From: Klebsiella sp. RHBSTW-00484
GTDB lineage: Bacteria > Pseudomonadota > Gammaproteobacteria > Enterobacterales > Enterobacteriaceae
Reading direction: 5' to 3'
Assembly (NCBI RefSeq): GCF_013705725.1
Contig: NZ_CP055481.1
Coordinates: 4,154,001 to 4,218,000 of the forward strand
DNA: 64,000 nucleotides
The notes beneath the pieces were generated by a model. That model made no database searches. It worked only from the letters and a program-made list of their open reading frames with translations, and was not told where the DNA came from. The translations under genes and the position numbers were made by a program. Numbering within the stretch: the stretch's first letter is position 1; each line of letters begins with the position of its first letter. Shown here one piece after another: positions 20,996 to 29,992 of the stretch.

Positions 20996-22252
20996 ATGGC
21001 CGTCACAACAGGGGTTATCGCCGACGATTTTACCGGCGCAACGGATATAGCAAGTTTTATGGCAGAACAGGGCTGGCGAGTCGCGCTATTGCCCGGAATG
21101 CCCGACCTTACGCAGCAGTGGAACGAAGAAGTTGATGCCATTGTTATCTCGCTGAAAAGCCGCTCTCTGCCCGCAGAGCAGGCCGTCGCCCAATCGCTGG
21201 CTTGCGCCCGGTGGCTAAAACAAAATGCAGGCGTCAGGCAAGTCTATTTCAAATACTGCTCAACGTTTGACTCTACACCACACGGCAATATTGGCCCGGT
21301 GAGCGATGCCCTGATGGAAGCGATGCAGCTCCCGCTTATCGTTCATTGCCCCGCCCTGCCGCAAAACGGACGCACGGTGGTGCACGGTCATCTGTTTGTC
21401 AACGGTGTTCTGTTGAACGAGTCCGGCATGGAAAAGCATCCGCTTAATCCGATGACCGATGCCAATTTGTCACGTCTGCTGTCCGCGCAAACGCCAAACG
21501 CCGTTGGCAATATTGATCTCAATACCATTCGCAGCGGTGTGCAAGCAGTCACTCACGAGCTGACCAGCCTTAAAGCTGAAGGAAAACGCCACGTGATTGT
21601 CGATACGCTGGACGAAGCCGATCTCCACACGCTAGCCCAGTCGCTACATGACTCACCCTTGTTAGCCGGAGGTTCCGGGCTCGGCGGCGCGCTGGCCGCC
21701 AACGCCGGTGCTCAGCAGACATCACCACCGCAGGACTTTCCGCACCCCGTCAAAGCGATGGTCTTTTCCGGGAGCTGTTCGGCGATGAGCAACCGTCAGG
21801 TCAATCGCTATAAAACGGCAGCGGCCTCTCGTTTGCTCGACGTAGCACGTTGCCTGTCGGACGCCGAGCGCTATACCGATGAGCTATCCCAGTGGGCCAT
21901 GTCGCATATCAGCGACCCGCATGCGCCGCTGATTTACGCCACCCAGCCACCTGATGCGCTAAAACGCATTCAGCAAGAGTATGGCGAGCAGCCCGCCAGC
22001 CAGGCGATTGAACATACGTTTGCCCGGCTGAGCGCGAAGCTCCAGGCCGCAGGCGTGAACACCTTTATTGTTGCTGGTGGCGAGACATCCGGCACCGTCG
22101 TGGAAGCGCTACAGGTCACGCGCCTGTCCGTCGGCAAGGCCATCGCCCCAGGGGTTCCATGGGTCTTCTCCGCCGAACTGGCGCTGGCGTTGAAGTCAGG
22201 CAATTTTGGCGACGAAGATTTCTTTTTTACCGCCCAGGAGTACACATCATGA
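20996..22252 (+). CDS. Four-carbon acid sugar kinase (OtnK-like, DUF1537)
   Basis: The protein has 418 residues, the usual size of OtnK (3-oxo-tetronate 4-kinase). It begins with the family signature IADDFTGATDIASF (residues 8-21), then YFKYCSTFDSTPHGNIGPV near 80, and the C-terminal nucleotide-binding part VAGGETSGTVVEAL with KSGNFG. The family phosphorylates 3-oxo-tetronate, erythronate or threonate derivatives in the cytoplasm. It is the first gene of the operon and overlaps the aldolase gene by four bases. The true substrate is not fixed by sequence. Confidence 0.92.
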   Translation: MAVTTGVIADDFTGATDIASFMAEQGWRVALLPGMPDLTQQWNEEVDAIVISLKSRSLPAEQAVAQSLACARWLKQNAGVRQVYFKYCSTFDSTPHGNIGPVSDALMEAMQLPLIVHCPALPQNGRTVVHGHLFVNGVLLNESGMEKHPLNPMTDANLSRLLSAQTPNAVGNIDLNTIRSGVQAVTHELTSLKAEGKRHVIVDTLDEADLHTLAQSLHDSPLLAGGSGLGGALAANAGAQQTSPPQDFPHPVKAMVFSGSCSAMSNRQVNRYKTAAASRLLDVARCLSDAERYTDELSQWAMSHISDPHAPLIYATQPPDALKRIQQEYGEQPASQAIEHTFARLSAKLQAAGVNTFIVAGGETSGTVVEALQVTRLSVGKAIAPGVPWVFSAELALALKSGNFGDEDFFFTAQEYTS

Positions 22253-22893
22253 GCCCGGTGAGTGAGCAACAACTTCGCGAGCAGCTCGTCCATTATGGTC
22301 GCTCTCTGTTTATGCGCGGCTACAGCAGCGGCGGCTCCGGCAACCTGAGCGTTAAGCTCGCGGATGGCGGTTATCTGGTCACCCCAACCAACTCCTGTCT
22401 GGGAGAACTTGACGCCGCAACGCTGAGCAAACTGGATGCCAACGGCGTTCATCTCAGCGGCGACAAACCGTCGAAAGAGGTGCCGATGCATTTGGCATGG
22501 TATCGCCACCGTCCCTCCTGCGGAGCAGTGGTTCATCTGCATTCGCCGTGGCTGACCGCACTCTCTTGTCTGCCGTGTGAAACACCGGAGAACTGCCTGC
22601 CGCCATTAACGCCATACTACGTGATGCGCGTCGGGCAGTTGCCGCTGCTGCCCTACTTCAAACCTGGACATGAAGGCATTGCCAGCGCGCTTAGCGAAAT
22701 CGCCGCTGACCACACGGCGGCGCTGCTGGCCAACCACGGCCCGGTCGTCAGCGGTCGCTCGCTGCGCGAAGCGGTATTTAACGCCGAGGAGCTGGAGGAC
22801 AGCGCCCGCATCTGGTTGACCTTAAAACCGCTCGGTTACGTACCGCTCTCAGTTGAGGCAGTAGCCGAACTCGAACAATCCCGGCGAGCGTGA
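22249..22893 (+). CDS. Class II aldolase family protein (OtnC-like, 3-oxo-tetronate 4-phosphate decarboxylase)
   Basis: The protein has 214 residues from the ATG overlapping the kinase stop. Zinc-binding features are VVHLHSPW near residue 92 and ALLANHGPVVSGRSL near 160; the N-terminal GGSGNLSVK substrate loop is present. In the Otn pathway OtnC decarboxylates 3-oxo-tetronate 4-phosphate to dihydroxyacetone phosphate. Overlap with the kinase gene supports the same job here. Other class II aldolases (fuculose- or ribulose-phosphate type) are less likely given the partner kinase. Confidence 0.91.
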   Translation: MSPVSEQQLREQLVHYGRSLFMRGYSSGGSGNLSVKLADGGYLVTPTNSCLGELDAATLSKLDANGVHLSGDKPSKEVPMHLAWYRHRPSCGAVVHLHSPWLTALSCLPCETPENCLPPLTPYYVMRVGQLPLLPYFKPGHEGIASALSEIAADHTAALLANHGPVVSGRSLREAVFNAEELEDSARIWLTLKPLGYVPLSVEAVAELEQSRRA

Positions 22894-22899
22894 GGTGAG

Positions 22900-23709
22900 A
22901 TGATGATCCCCGAACAACGACGTGACTTTATCTATCGCTACGTTCATGAAAAAAACGTCGCCTCATTTAATGAGCTGGCGGACTTGATGAGTGTGTCGCA
23001 TATGACCGTGCGCCGCGATATTCAATTGCTGGAAGAGGAAGGCAAAGTTATCTCGATTAACGGCGGCGTGAAGCTCAATAACCTGCTGAAGTCCGAGCTG
23101 CCGTGGCGGGAAAAGGCGGAGTTGCATCATGAGGTAAAACGCAAAATGGGTCAGCTTGCCGCCATGCTGATTGAGCCGGGGCAAACGCTGTATCTGGATG
23201 CCGGAACCTCGCTGTTTGAAGTGGCGAAAGCGGTGGCCGCCAGCCACTGCTTTAACCTGACCGTGGTGACGAACGACTTCTCCATCAGCCACTACCTGAT
23301 GGACATGCCGCATATCACCCTCTATCACACCGGCGGTCTGGTGGATCAGCGCAACCGCTCAAGCCTTGGCAAAAGTGCGGCCAGCTTTTTACGCACCATT
23401 AATATCGACGTGGCGTTTCTCAGCTCCTCGTCGTGGGATACCGAGCGCGGCATGTCGACCCCCAGCGAAGGCAAAGCCTCGGTCAAAGAAGCGGTTCTCA
23501 CCGTTTCCCGCCGCCGGGTGCTGGTCTGCGACAGCAGTAAATTTGGCAAGTACGGGATGTTCCATATCTGCGGTCTGGATCAGCTAACCGATATTATTTC
23601 TGACAATCAGCTGCCAGATGATGCGCAACAAGCCATCGCCAATCAGGGGGTAAAACTGCACCTGGTCGATAGCCGGGAGGGGAAACATCATGCTGAAATT
23701 AGCGGCTAA
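22900..23709 (+). CDS. DeoR-family transcriptional regulator of the sugar-acid operon
   Basis: The protein has 269 residues. An N-terminal winged helix (FNELADLMSVSHMTVRRDIQLLEEEGKV) is followed by a DeoR sugar-phosphate sensor domain (YLDAGTSLFEVAKAV, TVVTNDFSI, VLVCDSSKFGK). Such proteins usually repress the operon they lie in until a phosphorylated intermediate binds. Here it lies inside the operon, third, which suggests autoregulation. Two ATGs stand in tandem (22900, 22903); either may be used. Its end overlaps the next gene by 20 bases. Confidence 0.93.
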   Translation: MMIPEQRRDFIYRYVHEKNVASFNELADLMSVSHMTVRRDIQLLEEEGKVISINGGVKLNNLLKSELPWREKAELHHEVKRKMGQLAAMLIEPGQTLYLDAGTSLFEVAKAVAASHCFNLTVVTNDFSISHYLMDMPHITLYHTGGLVDQRNRSSLGKSAASFLRTINIDVAFLSSSSWDTERGMSTPSEGKASVKEAVLTVSRRRVLVCDSSKFGKYGMFHICGLDQLTDIISDNQLPDDAQQAIANQGVKLHLVDSREGKHHAEISG

Positions 23710-24472
23710 CCTTGACTGGTTGTTTACTGAATTGCCGATAGCAGCACGCTTTCAGGCGGCAAAAGACGCGGGTTTTCGCGGCGTGGAGGGGCTGTTTCTC
23801 TGGCAGCATCCGCTGGAGACGTTGCTGGAAGCTCAAGGGCAAACCAGCCTGCCGGTAGTGCTAATGAACGCCCCAGCAGGCCACTGGCAGCAGGGTGAAC
23901 GGGGGCTGGCGGCGTTACCGGGCCGCGATGAGGAGTTTCGCCACAGCCTGAATCTGGCCCGGGAATACGCCACAGCGTTAGGCTGCCGCCGGGTTCACGT
24001 GATGTCGGGCCTGCGCTGTGATTCTCTCACCCTCAACGCTCAGCGCACTCTTCTAACCGACAGATTGCGCAGCGCCTGTGATGTGATGGCGGAAGCGGGA
24101 ATCGACGTACTTATTGAGCCATTAAATCCGCAGGATATGCCGGGCTATATGATTGATAACTTTCCGCTGGCCGAATCCATTATTCACGAGGTCGGCCGGA
24201 AAAACATCGGCTTGCAGTTTGATATTTACCACTGCCAGAAAATTCACGGCGATGTGGTAAAAAATATTGAATGTTATTTCCCATTGATAAAACACTTTCA
24301 GATTGCCTCTGTTCCTTATCGTCATGAACCAGGAACCGGAGAATTAAATGAAAAATGGATTTTCGATTTTATTGAACAACTGAATTATCAGGACTGGATC
24401 GGCTGTGAATATCAGCCGTCAACATCAGGACCTGAATCATTACACTGGATAACGCCTTACCTACAATTTTAA
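23690..24472 (+). CDS. TIM-barrel sugar isomerase (OtnI-like 2-oxo-tetronate isomerase)
   Basis: The protein has 260 residues in the hydroxypyruvate isomerase/OtnI family: MLKLAANLDWLFTELP at the start, a metal-site VLIEPLNPQDMPGYMID segment near residue 144, GLQFDIYHCQKIHGD near 178 and GCEYQPS near the end with its conserved Glu. OtnI interconverts 2-oxo- and 3-oxo-tetronate. It starts inside the DeoR gene after a strong GGGAGGGG site. Together with the OtnK- and OtnC-like genes it makes three steps of an Otn pathway, but no dehydrogenase gene is present. Confidence 0.91.
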   Translation: MLKLAANLDWLFTELPIAARFQAAKDAGFRGVEGLFLWQHPLETLLEAQGQTSLPVVLMNAPAGHWQQGERGLAALPGRDEEFRHSLNLAREYATALGCRRVHVMSGLRCDSLTLNAQRTLLTDRLRSACDVMAEAGIDVLIEPLNPQDMPGYMIDNFPLAESIIHEVGRKNIGLQFDIYHCQKIHGDVVKNIECYFPLIKHFQIASVPYRHEPGTGELNEKWIFDFIEQLNYQDWIGCEYQPSTSGPESLHWITPYLQF

Positions 24473-24500
24473 TATTGCTATCTCTGTACCGGAGGAATAA

Positions 24501-25313
24501 ATGTCGGATACCGTTATTATCTCACTGGCGCCCGTGGCCGCGGATTGCCCCAGAGTGATACCTGAGGAACTGGCGCAGGAAATACTCGCCAGCGTGGAAC
24601 ATGGCGCGGCCATTGTTCATTTGCACGTTCGCGATCAACAGGGGCGCCTGACCCCGGACACCCGTGATTTTCAGGCGACCATCGACTGCGTGATGCGCCA
24701 CTCAGACCTGATTATTCAGGCCTCAACCGGCGGTGTTTCAGCGATGTCCATCGCTGAACGCTGCGCCCCGCTGACCTGCCCCGGCGTGGAAATGGCCTCG
24801 CTGAACGTCGGTTCCGTCAACCTCGGCGATGTGGTCTATTTTAATCCTGGTCCGGATGTTGAATATTGCTCCCGGCAAATCACCGAGCGCAATATTATTC
24901 CGGAATTTGAAGTTTTCGAAATTGGCATGATTAATAACATCCTCACTCTACAAGATAAGATTAAATTTAAACAGCCGATGTTATTTAACATCGTCCTGGG
25001 ACATCGCGGCAGCACCCCAGCCACCGTTGATGCCTTAATTGCTCTGCGCAGTATGATTCCGCGCGATGCGTTATGGGGAATTACCCATTTCGGCAGAAAG
25101 AACTTCGATATTATTGCCGCTGCGGTTGGCATGGGTGCCAGCGAAGTGCGTATCGGTTTTGAAGACAGTTATTATTTAAGCGTTGAAGAACGCGCTGAAC
25201 ATAATTACCAGCAGGTCGCCAAACTTGCCACGTTGATTCGTAGCATGGATAAAAAAGTCGCCACGCCAGAAATAGCGCGGCAAATGTTAGCCATTCCGCC
25301 CCGGCAGCAATAA
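24501..25313 (+). CDS. Beta-keto acid cleavage enzyme (BKACE, DUF849 family)
   Basis: The protein has 270 residues with the BKACE zinc site: HLHVRD at 40-45 and the Glu of RIGFED (Glu221), the counterparts of His46, His48 and Glu230 in the founding 3-keto-5-aminohexanoate cleavage enzyme. The family condenses a beta-keto acid with acetyl-CoA, releasing acetoacetate and a new acyl-CoA. Members vary widely in substrate. Its addition to an Otn set is unusual; 3-oxo-tetronate is itself a beta-keto acid and would be a chemically reasonable, untested substrate. Confidence 0.9.
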   Translation: MSDTVIISLAPVAADCPRVIPEELAQEILASVEHGAAIVHLHVRDQQGRLTPDTRDFQATIDCVMRHSDLIIQASTGGVSAMSIAERCAPLTCPGVEMASLNVGSVNLGDVVYFNPGPDVEYCSRQITERNIIPEFEVFEIGMINNILTLQDKIKFKQPMLFNIVLGHRGSTPATVDALIALRSMIPRDALWGITHFGRKNFDIIAAAVGMGASEVRIGFEDSYYLSVEERAEHNYQQVAKLATLIRSMDKKVATPEIARQMLAIPPRQQ

Positions 25314-25332
25314 CGAGGAAGGACATTTCATT

Positions 25333-26679
25333 ATGACTATGACGAGCGTTATACATAAAGCCGGGCTCGGCGTCAGCATCGCCGGTATCGCGCTGGCGGC
25401 AATTGGCGCGCTGATGCAGTCACCAGCTCTCTGGCAGCCCGGACTGGTGATGTTCACCGCCGGATTTGCGGCAGGCGCAGGCTACTGGCCCGGATTACGC
25501 AGCTACCAGTTTACGCTGTGGATCATCGCCGGTTTTGTCGCCGCGATGACCTGGTCTACAGATCTGATCGTCTGGGGCGGTTTCAATATCACCCATAAAT
25601 GGATCGTGTTTTTGGTTATCCAGGCCACCATGTTCAGCATGGGCACCAAGTTGACGATCCAGGATTTTATCGACGTCGCCAAAATGCCGTGGGCGGTATT
25701 TATCGGCACCTTCTGCCACTTCGTGATCATGCCGCTGCTTGGCCTGAGCATTACCCTGATCTTTGATTTTCCGCCTGAAGTGGCGGTGGGTATTCTGCTG
25801 ATCGGCGCCTGTCCGAGCGGCCTCTCTTCGACGGTAATGGTGTATATCGCTAACGCCAACCTGGCGCTGGCCGTTTCCATCGCCGCAGTTTCGACGCTGG
25901 CGGCAACGGTGATGACGCCGCTATGGGTGAATTTGCTGGCCGGTTCCATGATCGATATTCAGCTCACCGCGATGGTGATGGACGTGGTGAAAATCGTGCT
26001 CATCCCTATCGGCGCGGCGATTTTACATGACTACCTGAAAACTTACGCTGGCGTGCGCGGCCGTCGTACCGTGCAAGTTCTGGCCGGGATTGGCGCTCTG
26101 TGGCTGCTGTATATGAGCGCCGGTGGCTGGGAGGCACAGTTCGGCTCCGCCAGCGCAGAAGCGCAAATGTACGCGGTAGTGCTGAACTTTGTCGCAGGCG
26201 GTCTCGTCTGGGCGCTGTTCTACAACTGGCTGTACGGTCGCGTTGAGAGCATTAAGAAGATTATGCCGACCATCTCAATGATCGGGATTATTTTCTTCAC
26301 GACTACCGCCGCAGCCGCAGGGCGCGACAACCTGGTGCAGGTCGGCTTCCTGCTCTGCTTCGCCATGCTGATGCACAACCTCGGCGGCTTCCTGATTGGC
26401 TACCTGATGAGCCGCTGGATCTTCCGCATGGATGTACAGTCCGCCCGCACCGTGGCCTTTGAAGTCGGCCTGCAAAACGGCGGCATGGCCTCAGGACTTG
26501 CCGCCGCCATGGGCAAACTGGCGACCGTCGGCCTCGCCTCGGCGGTAATGACCCCGCTTGGCAACGTCAGCGGCTCGCTGCTCGCCAACTACTGGCGCAA
26601 AAAAGATGCCCGCCAGGCGCAGGCGGCAGCCGCTCAACAGACGCATCAGCCCGTTTCTGAACATCTTTCAAAAGGATAA
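25333..26679 (+). CDS. Bile acid:sodium symporter (BASS) family transporter
   Basis: The protein has 448 residues. After about 80 residues with extra hydrophobic segments comes the BASS core: TMFSMGTKLTIQDF near 100, the crossover motif LIGACPSGLSSTVMVYIANANLALAVSIAAVSTL near 155-190, and EVGLQNGGMASGLA near 380. The family imports organic anions (bile acids, pantoate, 2-oxo acids) with sodium. Here it is the only transporter of the operon and probably brings in its acid substrate. The first hydrophobic segments are an addition relative to shorter ten-helix BASS proteins. Confidence 0.9.
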   Translation: MTMTSVIHKAGLGVSIAGIALAAIGALMQSPALWQPGLVMFTAGFAAGAGYWPGLRSYQFTLWIIAGFVAAMTWSTDLIVWGGFNITHKWIVFLVIQATMFSMGTKLTIQDFIDVAKMPWAVFIGTFCHFVIMPLLGLSITLIFDFPPEVAVGILLIGACPSGLSSTVMVYIANANLALAVSIAAVSTLAATVMTPLWVNLLAGSMIDIQLTAMVMDVVKIVLIPIGAAILHDYLKTYAGVRGRRTVQVLAGIGALWLLYMSAGGWEAQFGSASAEAQMYAVVLNFVAGGLVWALFYNWLYGRVESIKKIMPTISMIGIIFFTTTAAAAGRDNLVQVGFLLCFAMLMHNLGGFLIGYLMSRWIFRMDVQSARTVAFEVGLQNGGMASGLAAAMGKLATVGLASAVMTPLGNVSGSLLANYWRKKDARQAQAAAAQQTHQPVSEHLSKG

Positions 26680-26682
26680 TTC

Positions 26683-27105
26683 ATGATGACTACTCTGACC
26701 TTACAGCAAGCAATACGTGCCGTGGAGAGTGCGCTCACCCTCGCCGAAAATCGTTACGCAAATCGCCCGCTAAGCGTGGCGGTGTGCGATGCCTGCGGGG
26801 AGCTGCTGAGCTTTGCCCGCATGGATACAGCCAAACTGTTAACCATTGAGCTGACTCAGCGCAAAGCACGCACCAGCAGCCGCTTAGGCTGCACCACCCA
26901 GGCGTTTTTGCAGCGCCTGCAAAAAGAACAGTTAGATATTGGTTATTTTGCCGACCCGCGTTTTACCGCCCTGCCCGGCGGAGTTCCAATTCTGCATGAC
27001 GGTAAATGCCTGGGCGCCGTCGCGGTCGGCGGCCTGTCAGCACAGGAAGATCATGATGCGGCAATGACCGTCGCGGAAAATTTGCTTAAGGAGATTGTCC
27101 AATGA
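26683..27105 (+). CDS. HbpS/GlcG-like (DUF336) small protein
   Basis: The protein has 140 residues, a single DUF336/GlcG domain. Landmarks are LSVAVCDACGELLSFARMD near 34, the GGVPI turn near 105, and GAVAVGGLSAQEDHDAA near the end. Relatives include HbpS (haem binding), GlcG and the C-terminal domain of PduO. They recur in catabolic operons without a settled role. It starts 3 bases after the transporter stop and overlaps the next gene by four bases, so it is clearly part of the operon. Confidence 0.87.
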   Translation: MMTTLTLQQAIRAVESALTLAENRYANRPLSVAVCDACGELLSFARMDTAKLLTIELTQRKARTSSRLGCTTQAFLQRLQKEQLDIGYFADPRFTALPGGVPILHDGKCLGAVAVGGLSAQEDHDAAMTVAENLLKEIVQ

Positions 27106-27755
27106 AAAAAGTCGCTATGTTGCACACCAGTGCCGCCACCCTCGCCATGATGCAGCAGCTAATTGCCGACATCATGCCGGAAGTCGACGTGATGCACCTG
27201 GTCGAAGAGTCCATGATTAAACAGGTGATGAAGGCCGGAGGCGTAACGCCAAATATTGCCGCCCGCATCGCCGACTATGTGCATATCGCCGAAAAAGCGG
27301 ATTGCGATATCTTTATTACCGCCTGCTCCTCAATTGGCACCGCGGTCGAACAGTGCCAGTTTATGACCCCGCTCCAGCTTGCGCGTATTGATTGCGCGAT
27401 GGTGGAGGAGGCCATCAGTAAAGGCGAGCGTATCGCCGTGCTGGCAACCGTCGCCACCACGCTGAAGCCGACGCTGGATTACGTGCAGCGCAAAGTCCAG
27501 GAAAGCGGTCAGCGGCGCACTATCACGCCAATACTAATGGAAGAAGCCTTCCATGCGCTGTTAGCGGGAGATATGGACACCCACGATCGTATCGTCAGTG
27601 AAGGATTAAAGAGCGCGTTTACTCAGGCGGATGTGGTGATGCTGGCTCAGGCCTCGATGGCGCGGGTATTACAGCAGCTCCCTGCCCCGCCGGTACCGGT
27701 AATGACCTCACCGGAAAGCGGCATTCGCTGGCTGAAGGCGCTGGCGGAAAGCTGA
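27102..27755 (+). CDS. Asp/Glu/hydantoin racemase-fold protein with one active-site Cys
   Basis: The protein has 217 residues. The first-half catalytic loop is present as FITACSSIG (Cys75). At the place where two-base racemases have a second Cys (typically GCTH) it reads VVMLAQASMARV, with no Cys. This argues against plain racemase activity and for another reaction on the same fold, such as decarboxylation or isomerisation of a keto or hydroxy acid. It is the last gene of the operon and faces sucD across a shared terminator. Confidence 0.85.
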   Translation: MKKVAMLHTSAATLAMMQQLIADIMPEVDVMHLVEESMIKQVMKAGGVTPNIAARIADYVHIAEKADCDIFITACSSIGTAVEQCQFMTPLQLARIDCAMVEEAISKGERIAVLATVATTLKPTLDYVQRKVQESGQRRTITPILMEEAFHALLAGDMDTHDRIVSEGLKSAFTQADVVMLAQASMARVLQQLPAPPVPVMTSPESGIRWLKALAES

Positions 27756-27764
27756 GTTACAGGC

Positions 27765-27790
27765 AAAAAAAAGGCCATCATCAGATGGCC
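27765..27790 (-). terminator. Intrinsic terminator of sdhCDAB-sucABCD
   Basis: On the minus strand GGCCATC-TGAT-GATGGCC is followed by eight T (27772-27765). It stands 63 bases beyond the sucD stop and should end the TCA transcript. Confidence 0.88.
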
Positions 27791-27809
27791 AACCATGTCG
27801 AAACTGGAC

Positions 27810-27847
27810 CAGCCCTTGACCATGCAGATAGTCAGGGCTGTTTTTTT
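27810..27847 (+). terminator. Intrinsic terminator of the sugar-acid operon
   Basis: CAGCCCTTGAC pairs with GTCAGGGCTG (one bulged T) and seven T follow at 27841-27847 on the plus strand. It ends the operon 55-90 bases after the racemase-like gene. On the minus strand the same stem is the first hairpin of the sucD 3' UTR. Confidence 0.85.
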
Positions 27848-27852
27848 ACTTA

Positions 27853-28722
27853 TTACTTAATGACTGATTTCAGCGCTTCGCCGATATCGGCCAGGCTGCG
27901 AACGGTTTTCACGCCTGCGGCTTCAAGAGCGGCGAACTTCTCATCCGCCGTCCCTTTACCACCCGCGATGATCGCGCCCGCGTGACCCATACGTTTGCCT
28001 TTCGGCGCGGTCACACCGGCGATATAGCCAACAACCGGTTTAGTCACGTGATCTTTGATGTAAGCAGCCGCTTCTTCTTCCGCGCTGCCGCCGATCTCAC
28101 CGATCATGACGATCGCTTCGGTCTGCGGATCTTCCTGGAACAGCTTCAGGATATCGATAAAGTTAGAGCCCGGGATCGGGTCGCCGCCGATGCCCACGCA
28201 AGTGGACTGGCCGAAACCGTAGTCAGTAGTCTGCTTGACCGCTTCGTAAGTCAGGGTACCAGAGCGGGAAACGATGCCCACTTTGCCCGGCTTGTGAATG
28301 TGGCCCGGCATGATGCCGATTTTGCATTCGCCTGGGGTGATAACGCCCGGGCAGTTCGGGCCAATCATGCGTACGCCAGCTTCATCAAGCTTCACCTTCA
28401 CGGTCAGCATATCCAGCGTCGGGATACCTTCTGTGATGGTGATAATCAGTTTGATGCCTGCATCGATAGCTTCCAGGATGGAGTCTTTGCAGAACGGAGC
28501 TGGAACGTAGATAACCGATGCGGTCGCGCCGGTCGCGTCTACCGCTTCACGCACGGTGTTGAACACCGGCAGGCCCAGGTGAGAAGTACCGCCTTTGCCT
28601 GGCGTCACGCCGCCAACCATTTGGGTACCGTAAGCAATCGCTTGTTCAGAGTGGAAAGTCCCCTGGCTACCGGTGAAGCCCTGGCAGATAACCTTGGTAT
28701 CTTTATTAATTAAAACGGACAT
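27853..28722 (-). CDS. sucD: Succinyl-CoA synthetase alpha subunit
   Basis: The protein has 289 residues. The CoA-binding Rossmann part begins [17 protein letters not shown]; the [11 protein letters not shown] motif is near 121; the phospho-His is His247 in [13 protein letters not shown]. With SucC it makes ATP from succinyl-CoA in the TCA cycle. It overlaps sucC by one base, as in E. coli, and is the last gene of the sdh-suc operon. Confidence 0.98.
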   Translation of the reverse strand: MSVLINKDTKVICQGFTGSQGTFHSEQAIAYGTQMVGGVTPGKGGTSHLGLPVFNTVREAVDATGATASVIYVPAPFCKDSILEAIDAGIKLIITITEGIPTLDMLTVKVKLDEAGVRMIGPNCPGVITPGECKIGIMPGHIHKPGKVGIVSRSGTLTYEAVKQTTDYGFGQSTCVGIGGDPIPGSNFIDILKLFQEDPQTEAIVMIGEIGGSAEEEAAAYIKDHVTKPVVGYIAGVTAPKGKRMGHAGAIIAGGKGTADEKFAALEAAGVKTVRSLADIGEALKSVIK

Positions 28723-29888
28723 TATTTCCCCTCCACTGCGGCAACAACCTGCTGAGCTGCATCCGTCAGACTTTTCGCTGCAATAATATTCAGGCCGCTG
28801 TCAGCCAGTTTTTTCGCGCCCAGTTCGGCGTTGTTACCTTCCAGACGAACAACCACCGGGACGTTAACGCCCACTTCGGCAACCGCGCCAATGATACCGT
28901 CAGCAATCAGGTCACAACGAACGATACCGCCGAAGATGTTAACCAGAACCGCTTTCACATTGTCATCAGAGAGGATGATTTTGAACGCTTCGGTGACGCG
29001 CTCTTTGGTCGCACCGCCGCCAACGTCGAGGAAGTTAGCCGGTTCGCCGCCGTGCAGCTTAACGATGTCCATGGTACCCATCGCCAGGCCTGCGCCGTTA
29101 ACCATACAGCCGATGTTGCCGTCCAGCGCGACGTAGTTCAGTTCCCACTGTGCTGCCTGCGCTTCGCGCGGGTCTTCCTGAGACTGGTCGCGCATTTCGC
29201 GCAGATCAGGCTGGCGGAACAGCGCGTTGCCGTCAGCGCCCAGTTTGCCGTCGAGGCAGATCAGGTCGCCCTGCTTAGTGATAACCAGCGGGTTGATTTC
29301 GATCAGCGCCAGGTCACGCTCAAGGAAAATGGTCGCCAGGCCCATAAAGATTTTGGTGAACTGCTGAACCTGCTTACCTTCCAGACCCAGTTTGAACGCC
29401 AGCTCACGCCCCTGGTAAGGCATCGGGCCCGCCAGCGGATCGATAGCAATTTTGTGGATCAGGTGCGGGGTCTCTTCCGCCACTTTTTCGATTTCCACGC
29501 CGCCTTCGGTAGAGGCCATAAAGACCACGCGACGGGAGCTACGGTCAACCACAGCGCCAAGGTACAGTTCTTTAGCGATATCGGTCGCTGCTTCAACCAG
29601 GATCTGGTTAACCGGCTGGCCGTTGGCATCAGTCTGGTAGGTCACCAGGCGTTTGCCCAGCCAATGTTCAGCAAAGGCGCGAATGTCTTCTTTGCTGTTA
29701 ACCACTTTCACACCGCCCGCTTTGCCGCGGCCACCAGCGTGAACCTGACATTTCACTACCCACGGACCCGCGCCGATTTTTGAAGCGGCTTCTTCTGCTT
29801 CACGCGGAGTAGTACAGGCATAACCCACCGGCGCCGGTAAGCCATAGCGGGCAAAGAGTTGTTTTGCCTGATATTCATGTAAGTTCAT
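28722..29888 (-). CDS. sucC: Succinyl-CoA synthetase beta subunit
   Basis: The protein has 388 residues, the E. coli length. An ATP-grasp domain begins [18 protein letters not shown], with [19 protein letters not shown] near 48; the C-terminal part carries the [13 protein letters not shown] loop that contacts the alpha-subunit phospho-His. It binds nucleotide and succinate. It follows sucB after about 104 bases and overlaps sucD by one base. Confidence 0.98.
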   Translation of the reverse strand: MNLHEYQAKQLFARYGLPAPVGYACTTPREAEEAASKIGAGPWVVKCQVHAGGRGKAGGVKVVNSKEDIRAFAEHWLGKRLVTYQTDANGQPVNQILVEAATDIAKELYLGAVVDRSSRRVVFMASTEGGVEIEKVAEETPHLIHKIAIDPLAGPMPYQGRELAFKLGLEGKQVQQFTKIFMGLATIFLERDLALIEINPLVITKQGDLICLDGKLGADGNALFRQPDLREMRDQSQEDPREAQAAQWELNYVALDGNIGCMVNGAGLAMGTMDIVKLHGGEPANFLDVGGGATKERVTEAFKIILSDDNVKAVLVNIFGGIVRCDLIADGIIGAVAEVGVNVPVVVRLEGNNAELGAKKLADSGLNIIAAKSLTDAAQQVVAAVEGK

Positions 29889-29992
29889 GTGTTCAGTCCA
29901 TCCTTCAGGTAATCGTTATCATGTAGCCGACAAAACTGCAGGCTGATGATGTTTTTATTGGCCCGGGCCTACGCACCGGGCCATTGGGACTA

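Larger units (their letters stand above)
27763..27852 (-). ncRNA. sdhX: Candidate SdhX-type small RNA in the sucD 3' UTR
   Basis: In E. coli the 3' end of the sdh-suc mRNA is processed to the Hfq-bound RNA SdhX (RybD), which represses ackA. Here the 90 bases after the sucD stop form the expected layout on the minus strand: a short A-rich start, a hairpin (27810-27840), a single-stranded linker and a terminator hairpin with eight T. I call it from position and structure, since I could not compare sequences. Confidence 0.55.
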
